Positions 9,230 through 17,873 of a stretch of DNA of 64,000 nucleotides are shown in pieces. The notes beneath the pieces are model-generated. The model was not told where the DNA came from. It made no database searches and worked only from the letters and a program-made list of their open reading frames with translations. A program made the translations under genes and the position numbers. The stretch comes from Roseburia sp. (lineage in GTDB: Bacteria; Bacillota; Clostridia; Lachnospirales; Lachnospiraceae), in contig JAFYVJ010000014.1 in the NCBI GenBank assembly GCA_017549185.1, forward strand, positions 1 to 64,000, written 5' to 3'. Numbering within the stretch: the first letter of the stretch is position 1; each line of letters starts with the position of its first letter.

Positions 9230-10099
9230 ATGGGGTTATTTGATTTATTTGCTGGAAAAAGTGAACCTCAGATTCCATTGAAAGAATATTTGGATGGTTG
9301 TAATTATACAAATTCGTTTATAAGAGCAGCTAAAAGTGTTTTTGATGTTTCGTGGGATTATACTAAAGGACTTCCGAAAGTTAGTACAACAGCAAAAGGC
9401 AAAGACTGTTTATATCATTTTGTTTTTTCAAATGGTGATAAGTTGGAAAAAATGTATAAAAATGAGATCGTAGATGGATTTTATCTCTTGGAAAGAGCGT
9501 GTGAATGTGGTTCCTCATTAGCAGCACTATATTTGGCAGTGTTGTATCAGCATGGAGTTGGGAGACCCGTAAATGGTCCGCAGGATATTGAGGCGAATTT
9601 GCAGAAAGCCATGAAGTATTATGACAAAGCGACAGAGTTGGGGGAAGATCAGGCTCGTTTGGTGGGGGTATTTATTACGTTTATGCAAACAGCGACTAAC
9701 TTTAATGAGATGGCAGGACGTGAGGAAGCATTGATCATGAGTGCAGCATTTGCGGCATCATATTTTAAGGGGTCTTTATATGACATGGTAGAGACACAGG
9801 GATATCTAAAACCTGAAGATAAAGAAAATATACAATGGCTGGTTAGTTTGGTAGTATGTTGGTATGCATCTCAGGGTTATCCGCTTTGCTTAGCGTTTGT
9901 TGCAAATATGTTATATCATTATGATGCGGAAAAAGGATATATTAAAATGGGAGTTTTTTATGATAGATTTACATATATGGTTTCGCGTAAGGATGAGGCA
10001 AAGAGGATAGTAGAAACTTATTTGCAACCGAAGATAAAGGCGGGAGATAAGCATGCAATAGCAGCATGGAATTTCTTTGGATGGGTGTCTAATGATTAA
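9230..10099 (+). CDS. Sel1-repeat protein, copy 1
   Basis: 289 residues; start chosen at 9230 because AAAGGAGG lies 7 bases upstream and the protein then begins MGLFDLF exactly like its second copy at 17874. It carries Sel1/TPR-like helical repeats (SSLAALYLAVLYQHGVG; KAMKYYDKATELGEDQARL; CLAFVANMLYHYD). Such repeats scaffold protein-protein contacts. It has no signal peptide. It is followed by the TM2 gene and the ABC importer. The importer order is repeated downstream, so the Sel1 protein is a fixed companion of this importer. Its role is unknown. Confidence 0.8.
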   Translation: MGLFDLFAGKSEPQIPLKEYLDGCNYTNSFIRAAKSVFDVSWDYTKGLPKVSTTAKGKDCLYHFVFSNGDKLEKMYKNEIVDGFYLLERACECGSSLAALYLAVLYQHGVGRPVNGPQDIEANLQKAMKYYDKATELGEDQARLVGVFITFMQTATNFNEMAGREEALIMSAAFAASYFKGSLYDMVETQGYLKPEDKENIQWLVSLVVCWYASQGYPLCLAFVANMLYHYDAEKGYIKMGVFYDRFTYMVSRKDEAKRIVETYLQPKIKAGDKHAIAAWNFFGWVSND

Positions 10100-10173
10100 A
10101 AAGCTACTTTACTACAAAAGAATTAAAAATTACACGAGTATATTTGGAAAAACTATAGGAGTTAGGAACTTAA

Positions 10174-10512
10174 ATGGAAATGTTAAAGAATAATGGAGTA
10201 GAAAACTTTCGTGGAGGTTTTTCAGGGTCATTATCTGAAGAACAGGAAATTTTAAATGAATTAAATAAGTACAGTGAGAAAAATCAAGTTGTGGCTATGA
10301 TATTGTGTATCGTATTTGCAGGAGCACAGTACTATTATGTCGGCAGAATTGGTAAGGGATTATTGTATACATTTACAGGAGGATTTTTTTTGATAGGTAC
10401 TTTTCTTGATTTTTTTGTAATTGCATCAGGAAACTTTAAAGATGCACAGGGGCGGTATTTAAATATGCCGAAAAGAGAAGGGTTACTATTAAAACTACGA
10501 GGAGTACGATAA
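10174..10512 (+). CDS. TM2-domain membrane protein
   Basis: 112 residues. A short hydrophilic N-terminus (residues ~1-40) is followed by a TM2 domain: two hydrophobic helices (VVAMILCIVFAGAQYYYVG; GLLYTFTGGFFLIGTFLDFF) with the usual Gly and Asp residues between and after them. Start at the ATG at 10174 behind TAGGAGTTAGG. This gene is absent from the second copy of the block, where the Sel1 gene runs almost straight into the permease gene. TM2 proteins are of unknown function; here it may belong with the genes upstream more than with the importer. Confidence 0.8.
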   Translation: MEMLKNNGVENFRGGFSGSLSEEQEILNELNKYSEKNQVVAMILCIVFAGAQYYYVGRIGKGLLYTFTGGFFLIGTFLDFFVIASGNFKDAQGRYLNMPKREGLLLKLRGVR

Positions 10513-10579
10513 AAGGGGAATCTCCATTGACGAAGTATGAGTGTGAAAGAATGGGATATACGGAGAGGATGAATTGTGA

Positions 10580-11518
10580 TTGAATTTTTCTAAGATTGTA
10601 AATAGAAAAAGAAACAAGTGGAAATGTAATAATAGAAGAAAACGGTTTTTAGTTACACTGGTTGTTCCGGCTTTCATCGTAATTATTATTTTTAATATTA
10701 TACCGGGAATAACATATCTGCCGGCTGTTTTTTTAAATTGGACACCACCTCAATCGCTTTGGGATGCAAAATGGGTCGGATTAGATTGGTTCAAAAAGAT
10801 ATTGAACTATTATAATTTACCGGAATTGATTCGTAATAGTGTAATTTTAGGGCTTTGGGATATTGCATTGTTACCCATACCGTTAATTTTAGCAATTTCC
10901 TGTCAGTATTGTGGTTCGCCGGGAATGAAAAAAATGATAGATATACTTTCATTGATTCCGGTATTTATCCCTACAGTGATTGTAGTTGCAGTAACGCAGA
11001 AAATTTTGAGTTATGAAGGTTTGTTAAATCAAGCTATGGGCTTATTCGGAATTGCAGCCGAAAATCATCTGTTAAATGGGCATTTGTTTTACGCGTATTT
11101 TTCTATTTCTGCACTTTGGTCAGGAATGGGGTTCTCATGTCTTGTATATAGAGCTTGCCTGACCGTAAGTAATAGTGAATTGCATGAAGCTGCAAAGATG
11201 GATGGAGCCGGATTGTTCAAAAGAATCTGGTATATTGATTTACCTTTGTGTCGTCCGGCTTTTTTAGTTAATCTGATATTTCAAATAGGTGGAATATTGA
11301 ATACCAATACAGAAAGGGCATTGCTTTTTAAAAATACAGCCAATAGTGCATATTCTACAACGTTAGATCTTTATGCATATGAGTTGACTTTTAAGTCTTC
11401 ACTGATGCCTGCATATTCGAAAGCGATGGCACTTTCTGTTATGCTGATGATTGTTAATTTTTTGTTGTTGATGTTAGCACGAAAAGCTGCAAGGAAAGTG
11501 GAGGATATTTATGCATAG
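10580..11518 (+). CDS. ABC sugar-type permease A
   Basis: 312 residues from a TTG start at 10580 behind GGAGAGGATG; the second copy begins at the equivalent GTG codon. It is a MalF/LacF-type inner-membrane permease with about six membrane helices. The EAA-like coupling loop is HEAAKMDGAGLFKRIWYIDLPLCRP (AAxxDGAG...IxLP). It overlaps the next permease gene by 8 bases, which implies coupled translation. No ATPase gene lies in the cluster; the MsmK-type ATPase at 48125 is the likely energiser. Substrate unknown. Confidence 0.85.
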   Translation: MNFSKIVNRKRNKWKCNNRRKRFLVTLVVPAFIVIIIFNIIPGITYLPAVFLNWTPPQSLWDAKWVGLDWFKKILNYYNLPELIRNSVILGLWDIALLPIPLILAISCQYCGSPGMKKMIDILSLIPVFIPTVIVVAVTQKILSYEGLLNQAMGLFGIAAENHLLNGHLFYAYFSISALWSGMGFSCLVYRACLTVSNSELHEAAKMDGAGLFKRIWYIDLPLCRPAFLVNLIFQIGGILNTNTERALLFKNTANSAYSTTLDLYAYELTFKSSLMPAYSKAMALSVMLMIVNFLLLMLARKAARKVEDIYA

Positions 11519-12362
11519 GGAAAAGGTTTTAAAAATCAAAACAAGTCCCGGAGATTGTATCACAGAAATAATATGCAAGATCATTTGTCTTTTCTTTTTT
11601 CTTTTTTTTGCAGTACCGATAGTGTATGTGTTGATTTCATCAGTGTATAGTATGGGGAAGTGGTCGTTAGAAGGATATATACTTTTATTAAAAAATGGTC
11701 AGATGCTTTCAGGTTTAAAAAATTCTGTTTTATTGACTGTTATTGGAACATTGTATTCATTGATATTGGAGATTCCGGTAGCTTATGTAACATCAAAAAA
11801 AGAGTTTGGATGGTTGGCTAATTTTTTTTATTATTTAAGTTTGTTTGGAATTGCATTATTGCCATTATATTTATTGCTAAAAAAAATGAATTTACTCAAT
11901 AACCTTTGGGGGATCATTCTGCCAGGCGGTATGTCTGTATATTATATGCAACAGTTGCGGGCACGTATGCTTATTCAGGTGGCGGAATTGGAAGATGCGG
12001 CATTTTTGGATGGTTGCGGACCAGTTCGTTATCTGCTTCAAATTTGTATCCCGGTTATGGGACCTACCATTGGTGTAATAGGCTTTTTTCATGCATGTGG
12101 TTATTGGGGGAATACATTATTGGCTAAGACAATTCTTACGGATGAAAGTAAATTCCCACTAACATTAGTTTTGAATCAAATTATGATTCAAAATCAAACG
12201 TCTTCTGTATTAGGAAGTACAGAAGCAGTTACATCTATTACAACACTATGTATGGCTGAGTTTGGTATGTGCGTAATTTCAGCTTTGCCCATGGTTGTTT
12301 TATTTATGTTAATCAAACGTTATATAAAACCAGTTGAAAATGCAGGTGGTTTTATAATGTGA
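11511..12362 (+). CDS. ABC sugar-type permease B
   Basis: 283 residues, MalG/UgpE-type permease with about six membrane helices and the coupling loop LEDAAFLDGCGPVRYLLQICIPVMGP. The start ATG at 11511 overlaps the end of permease A, where the Shine-Dalgarno-like GGAGGA lies inside the upstream gene. It forms the second half of the importer channel with permease A. A damaged second copy lies at 19693. Its end is 74 bases before the binding-protein gene. Confidence 0.85.
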   Translation: MHREKVLKIKTSPGDCITEIICKIICLFFFLFFAVPIVYVLISSVYSMGKWSLEGYILLLKNGQMLSGLKNSVLLTVIGTLYSLILEIPVAYVTSKKEFGWLANFFYYLSLFGIALLPLYLLLKKMNLLNNLWGIILPGGMSVYYMQQLRARMLIQVAELEDAAFLDGCGPVRYLLQICIPVMGPTIGVIGFFHACGYWGNTLLAKTILTDESKFPLTLVLNQIMIQNQTSSVLGSTEAVTSITTLCMAEFGMCVISALPMVVLFMLIKRYIKPVENAGGFIM

Positions 12363-12436
12363 AAAATTGTATGAATGAAAGAAATATACATTTTGAATCA
12401 ATAAGTTGCAATAAAATGTTACGGATAGGAGAAAAG

Positions 12437-14038
12437 ATGAAAAAGAAGATAGTATTTTTATTATTAACGTGACTTTGTGCAAGTTTAACAGGATGTTCTG
12501 CAAAAGATGAACCAGAGGAAAAGGTATCTGAACTTAATGTGTGGGCGATTGAAAGTTCACAGATCACAGATTATAGTACGAATGCTCAGTCTTTATGGAT
12601 GGAAGAACAGACCGGGGTTGCTGTAAATTACTTAGCAGTTCCGGCACAAGGTTGGTATAATGCATTTCAGGCTTCTGTCATGGGGAATGAGGAAGTGGAT
12701 ATTTATTTATACCCATTTGATACAATGGAGGCAGAAATGCTTGGTTCTCAGATGGATTATATTATTCCATTAGAGGATTTGATTACACCGGAAAATACAC
12801 CAAATATTTATAGTATTTTAGAAAAAAATCCTCAGTTGAAGGAACTTATTACAGCTCCGGATGGTCATATTTATACTTTGTTTGAGAATGATGTATATCA
12901 ATTATCTGCATATACTCAGAAATTATGGGTGAACCGTCAATTTTTGGAAAAATATACGGATGAAACAGGTAATCAGTTACCGGCTACAACAGAGGAATTC
13001 GAACAGATGCTTGTATATTTCAATACCCATGATATGAATGGTGATGGACTGCAAAATGAGTTGCCTTATACCGGTATGTTGGGCGTTGAAGGTATTTATA
13101 ATTTAGTAGGTTCTTTTATTCCAGCAAATAGTAACTCAAATGGATTTGGATGTTATAGAGATAACAGCGGTGAAATAGTATTTTCCTATATGCAGGAAGA
13201 ATATAAAGAAGCATTGACATATATACAGGAATTATATCAAAAAGGTTTAATAAATCCTGATACTTTTACTATTAGTGCTGAGGAAAGATATTCTTTGACT
13301 AGCGGTGATAAAAATATTGTGCGAACAGGAGTTGTTTCGGCGGTTTCTGCTGAACAGGTGGTAAAACTTACAGGTGAAGAAAATTCTATGACCTATGATG
13401 ATTACATTGCATTGCCGCCGTTAGAGGGACCGAAAGGTGTTCGTAGTATTATGTCTACGGGTGAAACGAGTATTTCATTGCGAAATGCCATTACCACGAA
13501 ATGTCAGAATCCGGTAGCTGCCATCAAATGGCTGGATGCAGGGTATAGTGAGATTGCCCGCATGTATGCAGTATATGGTGGATTAGAAAATGTACATTGG
13601 ACTTATACAGATGGCGAAAATATTAATGGTAAAGGAAAAGTAATCACAACAAAAATAAAAGATTCAGAAAACATTTGCTGGGGTGGACAGGGAATCGTAT
13701 ATAGTATCACAGAAGAAGATTACTTACTGATGGATGCTGCCCAAATTGCAACAAACAGTGATTTGGCAACCTATCGAGCAAATCTTGCCTATCGCCCATA
13801 TATGGTAAAAAATGAATGGCCGGCTATTATTTGGGCTGGCAGTTATGCCAGTGAGGCTGAAGAATATTCCGAATTAAATGGTCTTATTAAAAAAACTGTT
13901 ACGGAGTATTATACAGATGTGATATTAGGAAGAAAGAACTTAGAAAGTGACTGGGATTCCTACATAAATACATTAAAAGAGATAGGCATAAATCGTTTTG
14001 TTGAGTTAGTAGAATTATATAGTAGTGTAAGTAAATAG
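12437..14038 (+). pseudogene. Extracellular solute-binding lipoprotein interrupted by TGA in its signal peptide
   Basis: The natural start is the ATG at 12437 behind ATAGGAG. It reads MKKKIVFLLLT, then TGA at 12470, then LCASLTGCSAK in the same frame. That is a lipoprotein signal peptide with lipobox LTGC split by one stop codon. The rest (to 14038) is an intact ~520-residue family 1-type sugar-binding protein with a DMNGDGLQNE motif. Only GTG at 12539 could restart translation, and that would lose the export signal. I infer a pseudogene, a sequencing error (TGG Trp would fix it) or very low read-through. Its C-terminus matches the fragment at 20597. Confidence 0.8.
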
Positions 14039-14121
14039 TAAATATCGTTTTTGGGATAAACAAGAATCCATTACTGTGATATTAAGAATAAATATACGGC
14101 AGAAGATAGGGGGCAGTTCCA

Positions 14122-14796
14122 TTGATATTAGGATACATTGTTACATATGCATATATAATGTTGGTTTTATTTGCAGCAGTAGTTGCGGAAAAATTCCACT
14201 TATTAGGGCAAGAAGGTCGACGTAAGCTGGTTCATATAATGTTGGTGTTTACGTGGTTAATCATGATTCGATATTTTGAAGGTACGATTCATTTGGTTCT
14301 TATTCCTGCAACATTTGTAATTCTGAATCTGTTTTCATATTTCAGTGCGAAAAAAGAAACGGGTTCTTCGATTCCGGTTCTTTCCAGTATGGAGAGAGCC
14401 GGAGCAGAGGAAACACCTGGAACTGTCTACTATGCAATGAGTATTATGGTGGCCGGCAGTCTGACCTTGTTGAATGAAAGATGGATGATACCATGTGGCT
14501 TGGGATTGTTTTGTATGGCATTTGGCGATGGAATGGCGGGTGTAGTTGGAAAGAATACATCAGGTGTGTGGGCAAAACACATTACAAAAGAAAAAAGTAT
14601 TGGCGGAAGTGTAGCTTGTTTTCTGTTTTCAGTGGCAGGCTGTGCGTTGTTATTGGTGTATTTGGGACAAGAAGTGTCAGTGGCTAAGTTAGTCATTCTT
14701 GGACTGGTATGTACGGTGATGGAACTTCCTGGACGAGGAATGGATAACATAACTGTTCCATTAGGCTGCATGGGAATTGCAGGAGTTTTATTTTAA
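14122..14796 (+). CDS. SEC59/VTE5-like polyprenol (dolichol-type) kinase
   Basis: 224 residues from a TTG start at 14122 behind GATAGGGGG. It is a polytopic membrane protein with the family hallmark near the N-terminus (GQEGRRKLVHI). The second conserved part is FGDGMAGVVGKNTSG...KEKSIGGSVACF, matching the CTP-dependent lipid kinase and cytidylyltransferase-like superfamily (SEC59, DGK1, VTE5). Family members phosphorylate prenols or diacylglycerol. The next gene encodes a DUF92/VTE6-like protein. In plants VTE5 and VTE6 act in sequence to make phytyl diphosphate, so this pair may make a prenyl diphosphate. The reaction here is inferred. Confidence 0.7.
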   Translation: MILGYIVTYAYIMLVLFAAVVAEKFHLLGQEGRRKLVHIMLVFTWLIMIRYFEGTIHLVLIPATFVILNLFSYFSAKKETGSSIPVLSSMERAGAEETPGTVYYAMSIMVAGSLTLLNERWMIPCGLGLFCMAFGDGMAGVVGKNTSGVWAKHITKEKSIGGSVACFLFSVAGCALLLVYLGQEVSVAKLVILGLVCTVMELPGRGMDNITVPLGCMGIAGVLF

Positions 14797-14821
14797 CCGC
14801 CAAGAAGGAGAGATTTGAAAC

Positions 14822-15610
14822 ATGACAATTAATTTTTTGGTGGGAGTAATTTTGGCAATTGGGATTGCTGTGCTGACAAGAATAAAAAAAGCATTGACTT
14901 GGGGAGCTGTTTGGATGGCAGGTGGGATGTTAATTTTTATCAGTTGTATGAGCGGTTGGGTAGAGTCTCTTTTTTTAGTTGGTATGTATCTCTCTGTGTT
15001 TGTAGTAGATGCAGTTTTAGGTGAAAAAATGGAATCTGCGACAAAAGATGTACATGAAAAAGGCGGAATTCGTAATTATAAACAGATACTTGCAAATGGA
15101 AGTGTGGGTTGCATATGTATTTTATTATATAAAATGAGAGGACAATCGGCGTTTCTTATGGCTTATTATGCTTCTATTTTCGAAGTAATGGCAGATAGTA
15201 TTGCTTCGGATGTGGGGGTACTGTCTAAACATCCGCCGCGGGATATTTGCACTTGGAAAGTGGTTAAACGGGGAATATCCGGAGGAGTTTCCGTCTTGGG
15301 GTTGATGGCAAGTGCTATTGCCTGTGTAGTAGCAGGTATGGTTACCGGTCTGATATTGAAGTTTGGAATGAGGGAATTTCTTCTTATTATAATAGCACCT
15401 TATTTTGGTATGTTGGCAGATAGTGTGATAGGTTCACGTCTTCAGGTGAAGTATGTTTGTACTGTATGTGGAATGCCTACCGAGAAAAATAAACATTGTG
15501 GAATGCAAACGGTAATTTCTGGCGGATTTAAAAAAATAAGTAATAGTATGGTAAATTTTATCTGCACGGTGTTGGCGGCAGTAACAACCTGTCTGCTGGC
15601 ATTTCTATAA
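14822..15610 (+). CDS. DUF92 (VTE6/TMEM19-like) membrane protein
   Basis: 262 residues; start at 14822 behind AGAAGGAGAG. About seven membrane helices. DUF92 signatures: NGSVGCICILLY, FEVMADSIASDVGVL, KRGISGGVSVLG, and PYFGMLADSVIGSRLQ. A small CxxC-type insertion (VCTVCGMPTEKNKHCGM) precedes the final helix, as in other members. The plant homolog VTE6 is a phytyl-phosphate kinase. It starts 26 bases after the SEC59-like gene, which supports a two-step prenol activation route. The actual substrate is unknown. Confidence 0.8.
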   Translation: MTINFLVGVILAIGIAVLTRIKKALTWGAVWMAGGMLIFISCMSGWVESLFLVGMYLSVFVVDAVLGEKMESATKDVHEKGGIRNYKQILANGSVGCICILLYKMRGQSAFLMAYYASIFEVMADSIASDVGVLSKHPPRDICTWKVVKRGISGGVSVLGLMASAIACVVAGMVTGLILKFGMREFLLIIIAPYFGMLADSVIGSRLQVKYVCTVCGMPTEKNKHCGMQTVISGGFKKISNSMVNFICTVLAAVTTCLLAFL

Positions 15611-15634
15611 GATAAGTTTAGGAAGGAACAAAAA

Positions 15635-16516
15635 ATGTTTGGATATTTAGCAATGCACAACCATTTTCAGACATTTAAAATGCATCGATGTTATGCGAAT
15701 TATTATTGTGGAACATGTTTTGGACTGGAATACAATTTTGGGCAACTTAGTCGTTTCCTTTTGAGTAATGATGTTTCTTTGCTGGGAATTTTGATGAAAT
15801 GTCACAAAAATCCTTTGAGACAGCGTTATAATTGTTTTGGAAAATGCAAGGAGAAGCATTGTGTATTCCATGGGGGGAAATGGAATCAGATGGCAGCCAT
15901 TAATTTGTTGCTTGTTAATGAGAAACTAAAGGATGATGTCAATGATGAACGTTCCTGGAAAGCTATTATTGGAAAAATTATACTGGGAAGACATATGCGT
16001 AAAGCGGAAAAACAGTATCCGGAAATGGCAAAGGCAATTGCACAGGGTTATGTAGAAATGTATAAATTAGAACGTGCAGGTAGTGGTGTGCGTCCGATAG
16101 AGGAATGTTTTGCGGACATGATGGTGAATACTCTGAAGGAAGTCCGTGCATTGGAGGAGTGGGAAATTTACTACATTCGTCATATTTCTAGATGGATTTA
16201 TTACATTGATGCACTGGATGATTATGAAGAAGATTATAAAAAGAATAGATTCAACTCTTTAAAGAAGTTAGATGCACCGACTTTTTATGATTATACGCAG
16301 AAATATATGAAGACAATTGTTGAGGATTTGCAGTATATTTATCGAGACATGAACAAAATCATGGAATTGATGCCACAGAAAACGACAGAGGATGAATTAC
16401 TTCGAACTTTAATTTGTAATGATATTCCACTTCGAACTGCACAAGTTTTGAAAGGGAAAAATTTGTTAAAATTAAAAATAGGAAGTGTTTGGGAAGGTTC
16501 GGATAGGAATTCATGA
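15635..16516 (+). CDS. DUF5685 family protein
   Basis: 293 residues; start behind AGGAAGG. The N-terminus is Cys-rich (HRCYANYYCGTCFGL near residue 18; CHKNPLRQRYNCFGKCKEKHC near residue 55), suggesting a metal site. The rest is all-helical. A conserved acidic segment IYYIDALDDYEEDYKKNRFNSL near residue 190 is spaced like the Asp-rich motifs of isoprenoid synthases and prenyltransferases. That resemblance is my reading and not an established function. Its stop overlaps the next start (ATGA), so it is co-translated with the SPASM protein. It lies downstream of the two prenol-activation genes. Confidence 0.75.
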   Translation: MFGYLAMHNHFQTFKMHRCYANYYCGTCFGLEYNFGQLSRFLLSNDVSLLGILMKCHKNPLRQRYNCFGKCKEKHCVFHGGKWNQMAAINLLLVNEKLKDDVNDERSWKAIIGKIILGRHMRKAEKQYPEMAKAIAQGYVEMYKLERAGSGVRPIEECFADMMVNTLKEVRALEEWEIYYIRHISRWIYYIDALDDYEEDYKKNRFNSLKKLDAPTFYDYTQKYMKTIVEDLQYIYRDMNKIMELMPQKTTEDELLRTLICNDIPLRTAQVLKGKNLLKLKIGSVWEGSDRNS

Positions 16517-17475
16517 AACAAAAGACATTAATAATAGAAGAGTATGAGTGCAATAGACAGGAAATTGTAAAACGATTGATTGTTGATATGGTAAAAGAAA
16601 AGGATATCAATTTGACTATTCGTTTGCTATATGATGAAGTACAGTTGACCAAAGAATGTTTGAATAGTTTTGCGGACACTGTAAAGGCAGTGGGAAAAGA
16701 ACATGAATTCTTGGTTAATATTACGATCGAAACATATCAGTGGAAAAATATAAAACATTTGCGTAAATGTTTGAATCAATATGCGATGAATATTGATTTG
16801 AAGGTTCAAGAGGGCATCAGAGTATCAGAAGTAAAAAAATACACTAAAAAGATATTATTAGATAAAGTTATATTGCCTTGCAGGGATTATCAGCAGTTTT
16901 CTGAAAGGTATCAGATTTGGAAAAAAACAGGAGTTTCTGTTCAATTGGAAGGATATGAACTTTCCATTGATGAATATTTAAATTTTTTTGAAATGTGGAT
17001 ACATGATGCGGAAGCGGTATGGTTTGTTCCGTTTGAGGATATGGCAAATAGTATACTTACAGGCGTACATGTAGAAAATTGTGAAAATAATTCCTGCATG
17101 GGAAAATATTTATATTTGGATAAACAGGATAATGTATATTTTTGCTCAAAAAAACAAGAAGTCAGCAAGATGTATTGTTTAAAGCAGGAGAATCCAAAGG
17201 ATATCTACAATGAAGTTTATAATAATACGCTGCATACTGCAATTGAAAAGAGAACGGAATGTCAGAATGAGTGTGAAATCTTCGGTTTTTGCAGAGGAGC
17301 ATGCCCATTAAAAGAAAGGAAAAAAGAAGCCTGTATGGCATTGATGCAAAAAGTTGCTTGTTGGGGAACTTTTTTAGAAAAAGAAATAAGAAATGCATTT
17401 GTGGAAATTGAAAATCCATGTATGCGACAGTTGTATCTGAGTTTAAGTGCGTATGGGTTTGACTTTGTAGAGTAG
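16513..17475 (+). CDS. SPASM-domain protein lacking the radical SAM cysteine motif
   Basis: 320 residues; start overlaps the DUF5685 stop (ATGA). The C-terminal ~120 residues look like a SPASM domain: NSCMGKYLYLDKQDNVYFC, a further Cys, then CQNECEIFGFCRGAC and EAC. Such domains bind auxiliary Fe-S clusters in peptide-modifying radical SAM enzymes. The N-terminal half is barrel-like, but I see no CX3CX2C motif. It may be a degenerate radical SAM protein that keeps only the substrate- or cluster-binding part. It ends 64 bases before a Cys-rich peptide gene, the usual position for a precursor peptide. Function is inferred. Confidence 0.65.
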   Translation: MKQKTLIIEEYECNRQEIVKRLIVDMVKEKDINLTIRLLYDEVQLTKECLNSFADTVKAVGKEHEFLVNITIETYQWKNIKHLRKCLNQYAMNIDLKVQEGIRVSEVKKYTKKILLDKVILPCRDYQQFSERYQIWKKTGVSVQLEGYELSIDEYLNFFEMWIHDAEAVWFVPFEDMANSILTGVHVENCENNSCMGKYLYLDKQDNVYFCSKKQEVSKMYCLKQENPKDIYNEVYNNTLHTAIEKRTECQNECEIFGFCRGACPLKERKKEACMALMQKVACWGTFLEKEIRNAFVEIENPCMRQLYLSLSAYGFDFVE

Positions 17476-17490
17476 GAGTAACGAGTCTAT

Positions 17491-17506
17491 ACCGATTGGT
17501 ATCGGT
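17491..17506 (+). promoter_or_regulatory. Small hairpin between SPASM gene and peptide gene
   Basis: ACCGAT-TGGT-ATCGGT is a perfect 6-bp stem with a 4-base loop, 34 bases before the peptide start. There is no T-run, so it is not a terminator. It could mark an RNA-processing site that gives the peptide message a different stability from the upstream message. Confidence 0.4.
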
Positions 17507-17539
17507 TAGATATAACTTAAGAGGAAGGAGGATGGTATA

Positions 17540-17710
17540 ATGAGTGGAATAAATCTACAGAATCAGTATGATGAGCAGGATCAGCAGGCAAATCAGCAGG
17601 AAAACGGAACAGGTCGTAATTGTTTGACTTGTTGTTGTGATATGGTGCAATGGAGTATAAAAGCTACATGTCAAATGTTTGAATGTATTGGAAAGTGTAT
17701 GAATATGTAA
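17540..17710 (+). CDS. 56-residue seven-cysteine peptide (candidate modified-peptide precursor)
   Basis: A strong AAGGAGG sits 8 bases before the ATG at 17540. Residues 1-27 form a Gln/Asn/Asp/Glu-rich leader-like stretch (QNQYDEQDQQANQQENG). Residues 28-56 hold all seven Cys: C28, C31-C33, C44, C49 and C53, with QWSIKATCQMFECIGKC forming an amphipathic helix. A strong hairpin follows directly. A hydrophilic leader, a Cys-rich tail, an excellent ribosome site and a SPASM gene upstream together suggest a ribosomally made, post-translationally modified peptide, or a lipidated or metal-binding small protein. No known family recognised. Confidence 0.6.
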   Translation: MSGINLQNQYDEQDQQANQQENGTGRNCLTCCCDMVQWSIKATCQMFECIGKCMNM

Positions 17711-17718
17711 ATTCAGAA

Positions 17719-17775
17719 AGAGCATATCGTCAGTTTCAAAAATTTGAACTGGGATATGCTCTTGTACTGTAAATT
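17719..17775 (+). terminator. Hairpin terminator after the Cys-rich peptide gene
   Basis: AGAGCATATC (17719-17728) pairs perfectly with GATATGCTCT (17753-17762). An inner stem (CAGTTTC/GAACTG) extends it. The T-rich tail is weak (TGTACTGTAAATTTTTG). It marks the end of the operon that ends with the peptide gene. Confidence 0.7.
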
Positions 17776-17873
17776 TTTGTTGGATGGAGAAGTCTTGTTT
17801 GTTTTGGATTAATACGTTAACCTCAAATAGGAAGAGATTCTTTGTAATTGTGAAAATATAAAGGAGAGTAACA

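Noticed and set aside
12539..14038. Functional cytoplasmic protein from the GTG at 12539
   Set aside because: It would lack the export signal that a solute-binding protein needs, and no ribosome site precedes it; the gene start at 12437 fits the lipoprotein layout.
17719..17762. Two palindromic arms considered as an inverted-repeat attachment site
   Set aside because: Position right after a gene and a loop of 24 bases with an inner stem fit a terminator much better.
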